The position numbers and the translations under genes are program-made. The notes below the pieces were generated by a model. That model saw nothing but the letters and a program-made list of their open reading frames with translations. It made no database searches and was not told the DNA's origin. A DNA stretch of 12,222 nt from assembly GCA_002171575.2 (NCBI GenBank), contig NHEI02000035.1, positions 1 to 12,222 of the forward strand, written 5' to 3'. Below, piece by piece: positions 1-7,598 of this stretch. Position 1 is the stretch's first letter. Each line of letters begins with the position of its first letter. The stretch is from Flavobacteriaceae bacterium TMED81. GTDB taxonomy: Bacteria; Bacteroidota; Bacteroidia; Flavobacteriales; Flavobacteriaceae.

Positions 1-2222
1 ATAAAATTGATGTTAATATTTCCAATGGTTGGAGTACAAAAACGAACGGAAGAGACTGGATGAGTGCCAATGAATACATTGAACTGTTCAGGGAGGCATC
101 CGAAAACGCAGGTTATCTTGGATATGAAGAAGTATACATGGAATCAATATCGCCTAGTTGGGAAACTACTGATACCAATTGGGAAGATATTGCTTTGGTA
201 AATGGGCATACTAGAGATTTTTCTGTTGCAAGCTCTGGTGGAAATGATAAAAGCACATATTATACGTCAGTTGCTCACAATGATACGAAGGGAATTGTTT
301 TTGGCAACGAAATGAAAAAAATAAGTGTTAGATCAAACCTCGAAACAAAAACCAAAGATTTCCTCACTTTAGGCTTAAATATCAATTTGAGCCGTACTGA
401 TATTGACCGAGTAGCAAACGATAACGCTTTTGTGACGCCCTTGCAAGCAATTGCTTTATCACCAGTTTCACCAGCCTACATTGATGGCGAGCCTTACGCC
501 GATACGCAATATCCCAACTTTTTACTTCAAGACAAATATGGAACCTACAACACAATTGTTAGAAGAATAACTGGCAGGTTTTATGGCATTGCTGAAATCA
601 ATTCAGATTTTAAATTTAATACAAGCTTTTCTTATGATTTGTATGCACAATCGGAAGACTCATTTAATGGAATGTTAACTCCATTCCAATCAACAAATGG
701 TGATGCATTTGCTTCAAATTATACAACAGAAAATTTCATATACTCAAATTATCTTCAATACGATAAAGAAATTAGAAACGATCATCGTATTTCTGTCGTT
801 GTTGGTGCTGAATTGAATAAAAGTAAAAGAAGATCTGCCGCAGTAATTGGAGAGCAATTTCCTACTGATGATTTTCAAACAATCAGCAGTGCAAGTGAAA
901 TTGTTTCTGGTACTGGTGGGTTTACCCGATATTCATTTGTTTCCTATTTTACGCGTGCTACCTATAACTTTGCAGATAAATACCTTTTGAAATTGGGTCT
1001 TCGTCGAGATGGGTCTTCAAGATTTGGAAACGATGTACGGTTTGGCACTTTCCCATCTGTTTCTGCTGGGTGGATAATTTCCGAAGAGGACTTTTTGAGT
1101 AATCAATCCATATTCTCTTTTCTGAAACTAAGAGCGAGTTGGGGCGAAGCAGGAAATGCTGAAATTGGCAACTTTGCGTCATTTGGTTTGTTTGGTGTTG
1201 TCTCTTACAATCAATCACCTGGACTTGCTTTTATACAAGCCGACAATACAAATTTGACCTGGGAAACGACAACACAAACAGATGCATCTGTTCAGTTTGG
1301 TTTGTTTGATGATAAGATAAGTGGTGAAATCGGATATTTTGTTAAAGAGACAAATGATTTATTGTTTGCTGAGCCAATTCCAGGATCATCTGGTGCGAGT
1401 TCACTTACTAAAAATATCGGTTCTGTTGAAAATGCTGGGGTTGAATTTCAATTATCAATCAAAAATATTAACAACAATAACTTCAAATGGACAACAGATT
1501 TGAATGTATCTACTTTAGATAATAAAATTACTGAGTTACCAGACGATGATGTGATCGGTAATTTAAATATTCTACGTGAAGGTGAGCCCATCAATGCTTT
1601 TTATCTGGTTGAATACGCAGGTGTTGATCCTGATAATGGAGATGCGTTGTTCTACACCAACAAAGGGACTGAAGGTGAAACTTCAAATGACTGGAATGAC
1701 GCAGAAAGAGTCATTGCAGGGAATCCTTTTCCAGATCTGATGGCTGGGCTAACGAACTCACTGTCTTACAAGCAATTTGATCTTAGTTTTTCTTTTCAAG
1801 GTGAATGGGGCGCAAGCGTATTCAATAGCGCTGGCAAATTTCAAGAAGCCAACGGAGACTGGTTCGATAATCAGGACAGAAGTCAGTTAAGAAGGTGGCA
1901 AAAACCTGGTGACATCACTGATGTTCCAAGAGCGGAGCTTGTCGCAGGAAATGGAACCGAAGATTCCACTCGTTATCTTAAGAGCACTGATTATATTCGT
2001 CTTAAAAATTTGACTCTAGGATATAATGTACCAAAAAAATACACTGATGTCGCTCGGATTTCAAGTGCAAGAGTTTATCTAAGTGGATTTAATTTGTTGA
2101 CATTCACTGATTATGATGGGTATGATCCTGAGTCGCGTTCAGATGCAGGTGGTGTTGGTCAAGTGTTTTATTCCGCTCCGGCAGCGAAAACAATCGCAAT
2201 TGGTGTTAATTTAAGTTTTTAA
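1..2222 (+). CDS. SusC/RagA-like TonB-dependent outer-membrane receptor, 5'-truncated
   Basis: This is the C-terminal part (about 739 residues) of a SusC-family transporter, the TonB-powered outer-membrane barrel that imports oligosaccharides or peptides together with a SusD lid. The frame is open from base 3, so the coding region begins upstream of the window and the internal ATG at 60 is not the start. Compared with the usual length of about 1000 residues, the signal peptide, carboxypeptidase-like domain and most of the plug are missing. Visible family features are the barrel entry (TYYTSVAHNDTKGIVFG, near 257-307), repeated aromatic-alternating beta strands, SFSFQGEWGASVFNSAG near 1788-1838, YIRLKNLTLGYNVP near 1993-2034, NLLTFTDYDGYDPE near 2091-2132, and a terminal strand ending in GVNLSF that fits a BAM recognition signal. 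The susD-like gene follows within 17 bases, confirming a SusCD pair. Substrate cannot be assigned from sequence. Confidence 0.95.
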   Translation, partial: KIDVNISNGWSTKTNGRDWMSANEYIELFREASENAGYLGYEEVYMESISPSWETTDTNWEDIALVNGHTRDFSVASSGGNDKSTYYTSVAHNDTKGIVFGNEMKKISVRSNLETKTKDFLTLGLNINLSRTDIDRVANDNAFVTPLQAIALSPVSPAYIDGEPYADTQYPNFLLQDKYGTYNTIVRRITGRFYGIAEINSDFKFNTSFSYDLYAQSEDSFNGMLTPFQSTNGDAFASNYTTENFIYSNYLQYDKEIRNDHRISVVVGAELNKSKRRSAAVIGEQFPTDDFQTISSASEIVSGTGGFTRYSFVSYFTRATYNFADKYLLKLGLRRDGSSRFGNDVRFGTFPSVSAGWIISEEDFLSNQSIFSFLKLRASWGEAGNAEIGNFASFGLFGVVSYNQSPGLAFIQADNTNLTWETTTQTDASVQFGLFDDKISGEIGYFVKETNDLLFAEPIPGSSGASSLTKNIGSVENAGVEFQLSIKNINNNNFKWTTDLNVSTLDNKITELPDDDVIGNLNILREGEPINAFYLVEYAGVDPDNGDALFYTNKGTEGETSNDWNDAERVIAGNPFPDLMAGLTNSLSYKQFDLSFSFQGEWGASVFNSAGKFQEANGDWFDNQDRSQLRRWQKPGDITDVPRAELVAGNGTEDSTRYLKSTDYIRLKNLTLGYNVPKKYTDVARISSARVYLSGFNLLTFTDYDGYDPESRSDAGGVGQVFYSAPAAKTIAIGVNLSF

Positions 2223-2239
2223 TTAAAACTGTGAACAAA

Positions 2240-3562
2240 ATGAAAAATTTTAATTACGTTGTTTTAAGTATATCATTACTCTTTTTTTTAAGTTGTGAAG
2301 ATGAATTAAATATAGACCCTGCTCAAAGTATTACTACAGAAACTGCACTCTCATCAGAGGGGACTATACTAGGAATATTGGTTGGTGCTTATGACGAGGC
2401 AGGACAATCCTCTTCTTATGGAGGAAGAAATCATTTGGCTTCAGACCTTTTAGGGAACACGGATCAAGTTACTTGGTCTGGTACGTTTGTCGATCCAAGA
2501 GAATTTTACCTTAAAGATATCAGAGTTACAAATGCATTTGTAGCTGGACTTTGGTCAAACTCTTACGAGGTAATCAATCAAGCAAATCTGGTCATTGATC
2601 ATGCAGACTTAATATCTGATGAAAACACCAAATCAGTCGCTGTTGGTGAGGCAAAGTTTTTAAGAGCCTTGAGCTATTATGATCTTGTTCGTCACTTTGG
2701 TGATGTTCCATTACGAATGACTGGTATATCCAATTATGAGGGTGTTGATTTAGATATGGCAAGAACTGCAAGTGCTACAGTATATAATCAGATTGCTACA
2801 GATCTGACAGATTCATACAATACCTTACCAGAATCAAATGGAGTTTATGCAGACAAGTATGCTGCCTTAGCTTTGAGAGCACGTGTACATTTACAACTTG
2901 GTAATTTTGAGGAAGCAAGAGACGATGCTGACAAAGTGTTGACTGAAAGTGGACATTCATTAGTACCAACTTTTGCTGGAGCATTCAACAATTTTTCTGA
3001 TAGTGTTGAGGATATTTTTGCGTTTCAAGTCACGAGTCAAACAGGTTCGAATTCGCTAATTACATTTTACGCATCTGAGGCAAATGGTGGAAGAGGCGGT
3101 GATATTTCTTTAAATGATGAATTTTTTGATCTTTTTAGTGATACAAATGACGAGCGTAGTACATTTTATTATGAAGATGATGACAATAAACTCACCAGCA
3201 AGTATACGTATCTATATGGTAATGTTCCGACTATTCGTATTGGTGAAATGCATCTAATTAGAGCTGAAGCCAACTTTAGATTGGATACCGAAATCGGACT
3301 TTCTCCTCTTGCTGAAGTAAATGCTTTAAGAGGAAGGTCAGGAGCTGCTGCAGTACCTGCTACGGATTTAGATCTTGATTTTTTCTTCGACGAGAGACAA
3401 AGAGAATTATCATTTGAGGGACATTTGATTCACGATGTAAAGAGATTTGGTAAAACTGCAGGAAGTGAAGCTCCTAACAGTACTAAACTTGTGTTTCCAA
3501 TTCCTCAGGCAGAAATGGATGCAAACTCCCTGATGGTCCAAAATCCAGGATACGGTATCTAG
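2240..3562 (+). CDS. SusD/RagB-like surface lipoprotein
   Basis: Substrate-capturing outer-membrane lipoprotein that caps the SusC barrel. The ATG at 2240 gives 440 residues; an in-frame GTG at 2231 adds only three, and I prefer the ATG. A hydrophobic signal ends in the lipobox FLSC (Cys19), followed by Glu-Asp-Glu, an acidic patch like the surface-export signals known in Flavobacteriia lipoproteins. Family hallmarks are the TPR-region motif RALSYYDLVRHFGDVPLR (about residues 142-159), RIGEMHLIRAEANFR (333-347), VNALRGRSG (360-368), ELSFEGHLIHDVKRFGK (389-405), and the C-terminal block FPIPQAEMD...QNPGY (419-438). It is somewhat short for the family (often near 500). It almost certainly shares a transcript with the susC-like gene; the hairpin at about 3586-3614 ends that transcript. 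Confidence 0.95.
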   Translation: MKNFNYVVLSISLLFFLSCEDELNIDPAQSITTETALSSEGTILGILVGAYDEAGQSSSYGGRNHLASDLLGNTDQVTWSGTFVDPREFYLKDIRVTNAFVAGLWSNSYEVINQANLVIDHADLISDENTKSVAVGEAKFLRALSYYDLVRHFGDVPLRMTGISNYEGVDLDMARTASATVYNQIATDLTDSYNTLPESNGVYADKYAALALRARVHLQLGNFEEARDDADKVLTESGHSLVPTFAGAFNNFSDSVEDIFAFQVTSQTGSNSLITFYASEANGGRGGDISLNDEFFDLFSDTNDERSTFYYEDDDNKLTSKYTYLYGNVPTIRIGEMHLIRAEANFRLDTEIGLSPLAEVNALRGRSGAAAVPATDLDLDFFFDERQRELSFEGHLIHDVKRFGKTAGSEAPNSTKLVFPIPQAEMDANSLMVQNPGYGI

Positions 3563-3585
3563 CAACTTCTTTTTATCGCTATTTT

Positions 3586-3614
3586 AAAAGGTCTCGATTT
3601 CGGGACCTTTTTTT
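3586..3614. terminator. Bidirectional intrinsic terminator
   Basis: An arm of AAAAGGTCTCG (3586-3596) pairs with CGGGACCTTTT (3601-3611) around the loop ATTT. This gives about 11 pairs with one G-T wobble. On the + strand it runs into an uninterrupted T-tract (3608-3614), a textbook terminator 23 bases after the SusD stop. On the - strand the same hairpin is followed by TTTTAAAAT, a weaker tract, so it probably also ends the convergent lipoprotein transcript, whose stop lies at 3632-3634. Confidence 0.85.
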
Positions 3615-3631
3615 GTTAGAAACAATTACAA

Positions 3632-4342
3632 TTATTTACTTGTTCGGAATGAAGAAACTTGAGAAAAAGAACCATTTTGAAAAGCATCTATGGAGTATAT
3701 GCGCCAATAATAAACATTGTCTGGCTCTACAATTACATCAATGCTTGTGGAAGTAAAATTACTGTATTGTTCATCAGGTGATTGAAGACCATCAACAGTG
3801 TCAAAATATAATGTATAAAAAATTTGGTCATTATCTGGGTCATTTGAGGCCCAAATCAATTTTACGGACCCATCAATAATGTCTACCTCGGACGCAGGGG
3901 CTGGTGAAATCAAGTTAGCAGGAAAAGGAGGGTTATTCAAGGTTCCTTCTGCAGGTAGATAAAAGCTCCAAAGCTCACTCGTGGGTTTTTCAGATGGATA
4001 AGCATCTGATATCGATTTGACTTGCCACTGATAAGGATATCCACGTGTCAGGTTTCTTGTAAAGGAGTTAGATTTAATATCTGATTCTACCGCATTTTGT
4101 TGTGTTTCTAAGTTTGTAATGGTAAGTGAATACGCATCAGCCCCTTGTGCAACAGCCCAAGTAAAATCAACAGTAGATTGTGAAGAATTAACAATCTGAG
4201 AAGTACTGCAGTTATCCCCGTTTGTAGGAGAAATCAAAATTGGTGCTACAGGCTTTGCGCTGGTCGCATCTTTTAAGCAGCTTATGGCTAAAACTGAAAA
4301 AATGATACACATCAACGGGAAATACTTTTGGAGTTTATTCAT
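3632..4342 (-). CDS. Predicted lipoprotein with two fibronectin III-like domains
   Basis: A 236-residue protein with a hydrophobic signal ending in the lipobox LAISC (Cys22), so it is predicted to be an acylated membrane lipoprotein. The residues after the Cys are Leu-Lys-Asp-Ala. Two repeats of about 100 residues follow (roughly 32-130 and 138-234). Each begins with a Pro-rich ILISPTNG or NLISPAPA segment, has a W in a middle strand (FTWAVAQGADAYSL; KLIWASNDPDND), and a late Y-x-W-x-(V/I) strand (YPYQWQVKSI; VYYWRIYSID) before a final SFYL or SFRTS strand. This is the pattern of fibronectin III-like domains in Bacteroidota surface proteins. There is no catalytic motif. The ATG lies inside the last codons of the protease gene (8-base overlap), implying co-transcription and probably coupled translation, so a role alongside the protease is inferred: adhesion, substrate binding or anchoring. 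The specific function is unknown. Confidence 0.8.
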   Translation of the reverse strand: MNKLQKYFPLMCIIFSVLAISCLKDATSAKPVAPILISPTNGDNCSTSQIVNSSQSTVDFTWAVAQGADAYSLTITNLETQQNAVESDIKSNSFTRNLTRGYPYQWQVKSISDAYPSEKPTSELWSFYLPAEGTLNNPPFPANLISPAPASEVDIIDGSVKLIWASNDPDNDQIFYTLYFDTVDGLQSPDEQYSNFTSTSIDVIVEPDNVYYWRIYSIDAFQNGSFSQVSSFRTSK

Positions 4343-6791
4343 CTTTGATAAATTTCAATGTTTTATGTACAGTATTCCCCTTGGTTTCCAGAAAATAAAT
4401 CCCATCCGAAAGTTGTGATACATTTAAAGTTGATCGTCTTGACTCCCCCAATTCGAGGTACTTTTGAAAAACCAGTTCTCCTTTCAAGTTATAAACATAT
4501 ACATCCATTTTTCTGTCCTGACCACCAACAATGAGTGTCAGGCTATCTTTTGTTTTACTGGGGAATAGAATTACCTCGTGGCTATTAAAGAAGTAATCTT
4601 CATAAATACCTTGACAATCATAATCTGTATAAATTTGGACATGATTCAACCCTTTTTCCAACAAGACATGTGTTGCATTACTGTGCGCTATTTTGACCTT
4701 ATCATTTAGGTTAACAAAATACCGTTCAGAACCTTGCACCTGAAAATCAACTCTTTCACCAGAAAGAGTTTGCGCTGCAAAAACTTCTAGAGGTTCTGGT
4801 GAAGAAACCAAAACTAAATAGCATTGCAGGTAATCACTTTCTCCAACAACAGAGATACAAATTTCATAAGTCCCTTGACTGAGACTATCAATAGTTAATT
4901 CAAATCCAGTAGTTTGATTGAGACTGTAAGAACTGTCATTAATCCTTATTGTATAATCGTAATCTTGCTGTTTAGCGCTGATGTAAATCGCCCCGTCGTT
5001 TGAATCGATACAGGAATTAGACTGGACAACGACTTGATAATTGTCTCGTGGAATAGAAAAAACAGCGCATCCGTAGACATCTACAAAAGAACCTTCTGCA
5101 GTATCGTTACACTGATCAAAGTCGTCAGAGACCCCGTCACTATCCGTGTCTTTTTGGGGCAAAGAACATCCAAATTCATCAACATCGTTACCAATTGTTG
5201 TATCTGGACAGTTGTCGAAAATATCTTTGACTCCATCTTCATCTGAATCGAGATCTAGATCAGTAGTGCTACATTCCGATGCAACATGTGGATCAAGTTG
5301 ATTGCATACACTTTTTGAAACATTCCGTTCAAGTATGTATTCAGCCCCACTCAAGTACGGATCGATTGAAGAAGCACCAGGCCCAGTTCCAGTTGCATAA
5401 TGCATAAGTGTATTCGTGTTAATATTGTGTCCAAATCCCAATGCATGGCCTATTTCATGCTTTGAAACTGAATTGAAATCATACTCATTGGGTTGAACAT
5501 TTTCGTATCCCCAAGAAATACTTTCATTAAAAATAATGTCAATTTCACTCCAGGACACATCAACATCAACCAATTCACCATCCGCATTTGTAGACTCGCA
5601 TATTGAGTGCCAAGAGGATGTTACACCCAAAGCCTCTGTTTCGCCAAAAGAAATAACATTAACATCGTCAGATTCCGCAGATTTTTTTTCAGTGGTTTCT
5701 ACAGATATATTAAAATTCAACCCCGTTGAACATACCCATTCTGCTAAATGATATTCAAAGGCCTGACTTGCTGAAGTTGTTGAAAAAAATTCTGCGTTAA
5801 ACGTAAAATTATACATCCCATTAGAAATATTATCATTTGATTCATTACTGCCCGTATGATAAATGGGATACTCTCTGCTCTCATCAGACCTATTAGAAGG
5901 GTAGATATAGGTTATAATACTATATGGGATCTCTATTTCTTGAAATGATTCAAAAGTTTTTCCATCAGATGTTTGAATCCTAATCTTTCCTGACCCACTA
6001 TCTGCAGGAACCTCGACCTTTATCTCGGAATCAGACCATGATACGATGTGAGTTTTCAAACAATCAATCCAAGAGTCACCTCCGTCGTCAGCACTTTTAA
6101 ATAAAACTTTTCCATAGTCTGTGCCTGAAATAAATTCTCCAAACCCCCCGCCTGTAATGGTCAGCACCTCTTTATTTCCTGCAACAATTGATTGAGGAGA
6201 GATTGAATTAATATAAATTGTAGTTGCGCTTATTGCACGCTCAGAAAAAAAGGCATTGCTTCGAGAACCAACGAAATCCTCTACTTTTTTTTTTGAAAGT
6301 TTCTTAAGATCATTTTCAAAAGTTGAAAACGATTTCTTTGATTTACCGGGAATCTGAACAGAGTTATCATAGGCATCATAGCTGAAATATCCATTGATAC
6401 CAGAAGATAGAACCATAAATTTATCAGTTGCCGAAAACCCATCAAGTTCAACGGACGACATATTTTTAACCATAAAAAACCCCTCCGACTCTTTATCAAT
6501 TCTAATATTAGGCTTGACGATTACGCCTTGAAGACCAACTGTACCCCCTTTACGAATAATGTATTCAAATTGATTTGAGTTTCCCTTAAAAGATTTGGAA
6601 ACCTTTACCTTATGAACCGTGTATATCATTTTATGATCTACGTCCCAGTAAGACTGTTTGTCAATAACCTGTCCACTAAAAACCATAGTAGACTCATCAA
6701 AAATAGATTCTATGGAGAAAGACTCTTTTTGCTGTTGCCCATAAGCAAAAAGCACAGCGAAAAATAGAATCGTAATTTTTTTCATTTTCAT
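4335..6791 (-). CDS. Secreted multidomain matrixin-like zinc metalloprotease with T9SS sorting domain
   Basis: An 818-residue secreted protease. In order: signal peptide (1 to about 18); a beta-rich domain (about 29-110) with GQVIDKQSYWD and VHKVKVSKSFKG, resembling an N-terminal module found in many secreted bacterial proteins; an IPT/TIG Ig-like domain (about 193-290, starting INSISPQSIVAGNKEVLTITG); a metzincin domain (about 310-505) with HEIGHALGFGH, giving zinc ligands His445, His449, His455, catalytic Glu446 and a likely Met-turn at Met463 (TLMHYATG); two thrombospondin type 3 calcium repeats (DLDSDEDGVKDIFDNCPD and DTDSDGVSDDFDQCND, about 512-565); an Ig-like region with several Cys (about 585-670); and a C-terminal sorting domain (about 740-818) ending LSDGIYFLETKG...KTLKFIKDE. 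The usual PNP at the start of the sorting domain is FPSK here. The family suggests calcium-stabilised extracellular proteolysis after export by T9SS; the substrate is unknown. A second ATG at 6785 is an equally possible start. It precedes, and overlaps by 8 bases, the lipoprotein gene. Confidence 0.92.
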   Translation of the reverse strand: MKMKKITILFFAVLFAYGQQQKESFSIESIFDESTMVFSGQVIDKQSYWDVDHKMIYTVHKVKVSKSFKGNSNQFEYIIRKGGTVGLQGVIVKPNIRIDKESEGFFMVKNMSSVELDGFSATDKFMVLSSGINGYFSYDAYDNSVQIPGKSKKSFSTFENDLKKLSKKKVEDFVGSRSNAFFSERAISATTIYINSISPQSIVAGNKEVLTITGGGFGEFISGTDYGKVLFKSADDGGDSWIDCLKTHIVSWSDSEIKVEVPADSGSGKIRIQTSDGKTFESFQEIEIPYSIITYIYPSNRSDESREYPIYHTGSNESNDNISNGMYNFTFNAEFFSTTSASQAFEYHLAEWVCSTGLNFNISVETTEKKSAESDDVNVISFGETEALGVTSSWHSICESTNADGELVDVDVSWSEIDIIFNESISWGYENVQPNEYDFNSVSKHEIGHALGFGHNINTNTLMHYATGTGPGASSIDPYLSGAEYILERNVSKSVCNQLDPHVASECSTTDLDLDSDEDGVKDIFDNCPDTTIGNDVDEFGCSLPQKDTDSDGVSDDFDQCNDTAEGSFVDVYGCAVFSIPRDNYQVVVQSNSCIDSNDGAIYISAKQQDYDYTIRINDSSYSLNQTTGFELTIDSLSQGTYEICISVVGESDYLQCYLVLVSSPEPLEVFAAQTLSGERVDFQVQGSERYFVNLNDKVKIAHSNATHVLLEKGLNHVQIYTDYDCQGIYEDYFFNSHEVILFPSKTKDSLTLIVGGQDRKMDVYVYNLKGELVFQKYLELGESRRSTLNVSQLSDGIYFLETKGNTVHKTLKFIKDE
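6285..6294 (-). repeat. Ten-base poly-A tract within the protease coding strand
   Basis: A run of ten T on the + strand is ten A in the coding sense of the protease, spanning the codons for Ser-Lys-Lys-Lys before Val-Glu-Asp-Phe (about residues 166-173). It lies between the N-terminal domain and the IPT domain, well before the active site. Loss of one A creates an immediate TAG; gain of one A leads to a TGA about 15 codons later. Either slippage event would remove the catalytic domain. Confidence 0.7.
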
Positions 6792-6808
6792 ATGACAAGT
6801 AACACTAT

Positions 6809-6838
6809 GAAATATAACAATAATAATTCATTTTTCAA
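6809..6838 (-). promoter_or_regulatory. Candidate Bacteroidota promoter for the protease-lipoprotein pair
   Basis: On the - strand, TTG (6836-6838) is followed after 19 bases by TATATTTC (6809-6816). This is one mismatch from the Bacteroidota -7 pattern TAnnTTTG, with the usual -33 TTG spacing. Transcription would begin shortly before the ATG at 6791 and give a very short leader. The region is AT-rich, so chance matches are likely. Confidence 0.35.
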
Positions 6839-6846
6839 TAGATTTG
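6839..6846 (+). promoter_or_regulatory. Exact TAnnTTTG box just upstream of rlmB
   Basis: TAGATTTG matches the Bacteroidota -7 consensus exactly and ends three bases before the rlmB ATG (6850). No TTG lies at the expected -33 distance. If it is used, the transcript would start at or next to the ATG and be almost leaderless; otherwise it is a chance match and the real promoter lies upstream, inside the protease gene. Confidence 0.3.
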
Positions 6847-6849
6847 AAG

Positions 6850-7581
6850 ATGGAATCAGATAAAACCATTTTTGGTCGCCAAGCAGTCATTGAAGCCATT
6901 GAGGCATCAAAAACCATCACTAAAGTTTTTATTCAACGTGATCTTGACAAGAACCGTGCCGAACGACTCATCCGCACATTGGAAAATTCAAAAATCCCCT
7001 TTTCCTATGTTCCCATTCAAAAACTCAACAAACTCACGCCTCACAACCATCAAGGAGTCGTTGCTCAGCTGAGCGAAATTACATTTCACTCACTAGAAGA
7101 TCTTGTAGAGACTCATCAAAACAATGTACTCTTCGTTCTTTTAGATGGGATTACTGACACCCGTAATATGGGTGCAATCATTCGATCGGCGGCAGCTGCA
7201 AAAGCCACTGCTGTTGTGATTCCAACCAGTGGTTCGGCGCAAATCACAGGAGAAACGATTAAAACCTCCGCAGGTGGGGTTTTTCAGATCCCCATTTGTC
7301 GAGTCAGTCACCTCAAAGATGCGCTCTACCTACTGCAATCCTACGATATCCAATCGATCGCAGCAGACGAAAAAGCAGAGCAAAGCCTTTTTGACATCGA
7401 CCTAACAAGCTCAGTCGCAATCGTCATGGGAGCTGAAGATAAAGGGGTTTCGCAAGGGGTAAGAAAGCTATGTTCACATGCTGCAAAACTTCCCATTCTT
7501 GGGAAAATGGATTCCTATAATGTGTCGGTAGCTGCAGGAATGTTTCTCTATGAAGCCATGAGACAGCGGCTGAAGTCCTAA
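6850..7581 (+). CDS. rlmB: SpoU-family 23S rRNA (guanosine-2'-O)-methyltransferase, RlmB type
   Basis: A 243-residue SPOUT (TrmH/SpoU) methyltransferase, expected to 2'-O-methylate G2251 in the peptidyl-transferase region of 23S rRNA using S-adenosylmethionine. An N-terminal substrate-binding domain (1 to about 78, starting TIFGRQAVIEAI) precedes the knotted catalytic domain. Motif 1 is GITDTRNMGAIIRSA (100-114, with Asn106 and Arg112), motif 2 VMGAEDKGV (192-200) and motif 3 MDSYNVSVAAGMFLYEA (220-236). Motif 3 has Tyr where Leu or Phe is common in SLNVSVA. The ATG at 6850 is chosen; a TTG at 6844 would add two residues. There is no Shine-Dalgarno, as usual in this phylum. rarA follows after 17 bases, so the two are probably co-transcribed. 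RlmB is preferred over TrmH (tRNA G18) by overall length and N-domain, but SpoU paralogues are easily confused. Confidence 0.87.
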   Translation: MESDKTIFGRQAVIEAIEASKTITKVFIQRDLDKNRAERLIRTLENSKIPFSYVPIQKLNKLTPHNHQGVVAQLSEITFHSLEDLVETHQNNVLFVLLDGITDTRNMGAIIRSAAAAKATAVVIPTSGSAQITGETIKTSAGGVFQIPICRVSHLKDALYLLQSYDIQSIAADEKAEQSLFDIDLTSSVAIVMGAEDKGVSQGVRKLCSHAAKLPILGKMDSYNVSVAAGMFLYEAMRQRLKS

Positions 7582-7598
7582 ATCCTTATCTTTAGTAG

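Noticed and set aside
3563..3631. A small RNA or small gene between the SusD and lipoprotein genes
   Set aside because: The 69-base gap is explained by the bidirectional terminator hairpin; no promoter or open frame of note is visible.
6792..6849. A mobile-element end or attachment site at the composition boundary
   Set aside because: I see no inverted or direct repeats, integrase or tRNA fragment; the spacer is just AT-rich promoter-like sequence.
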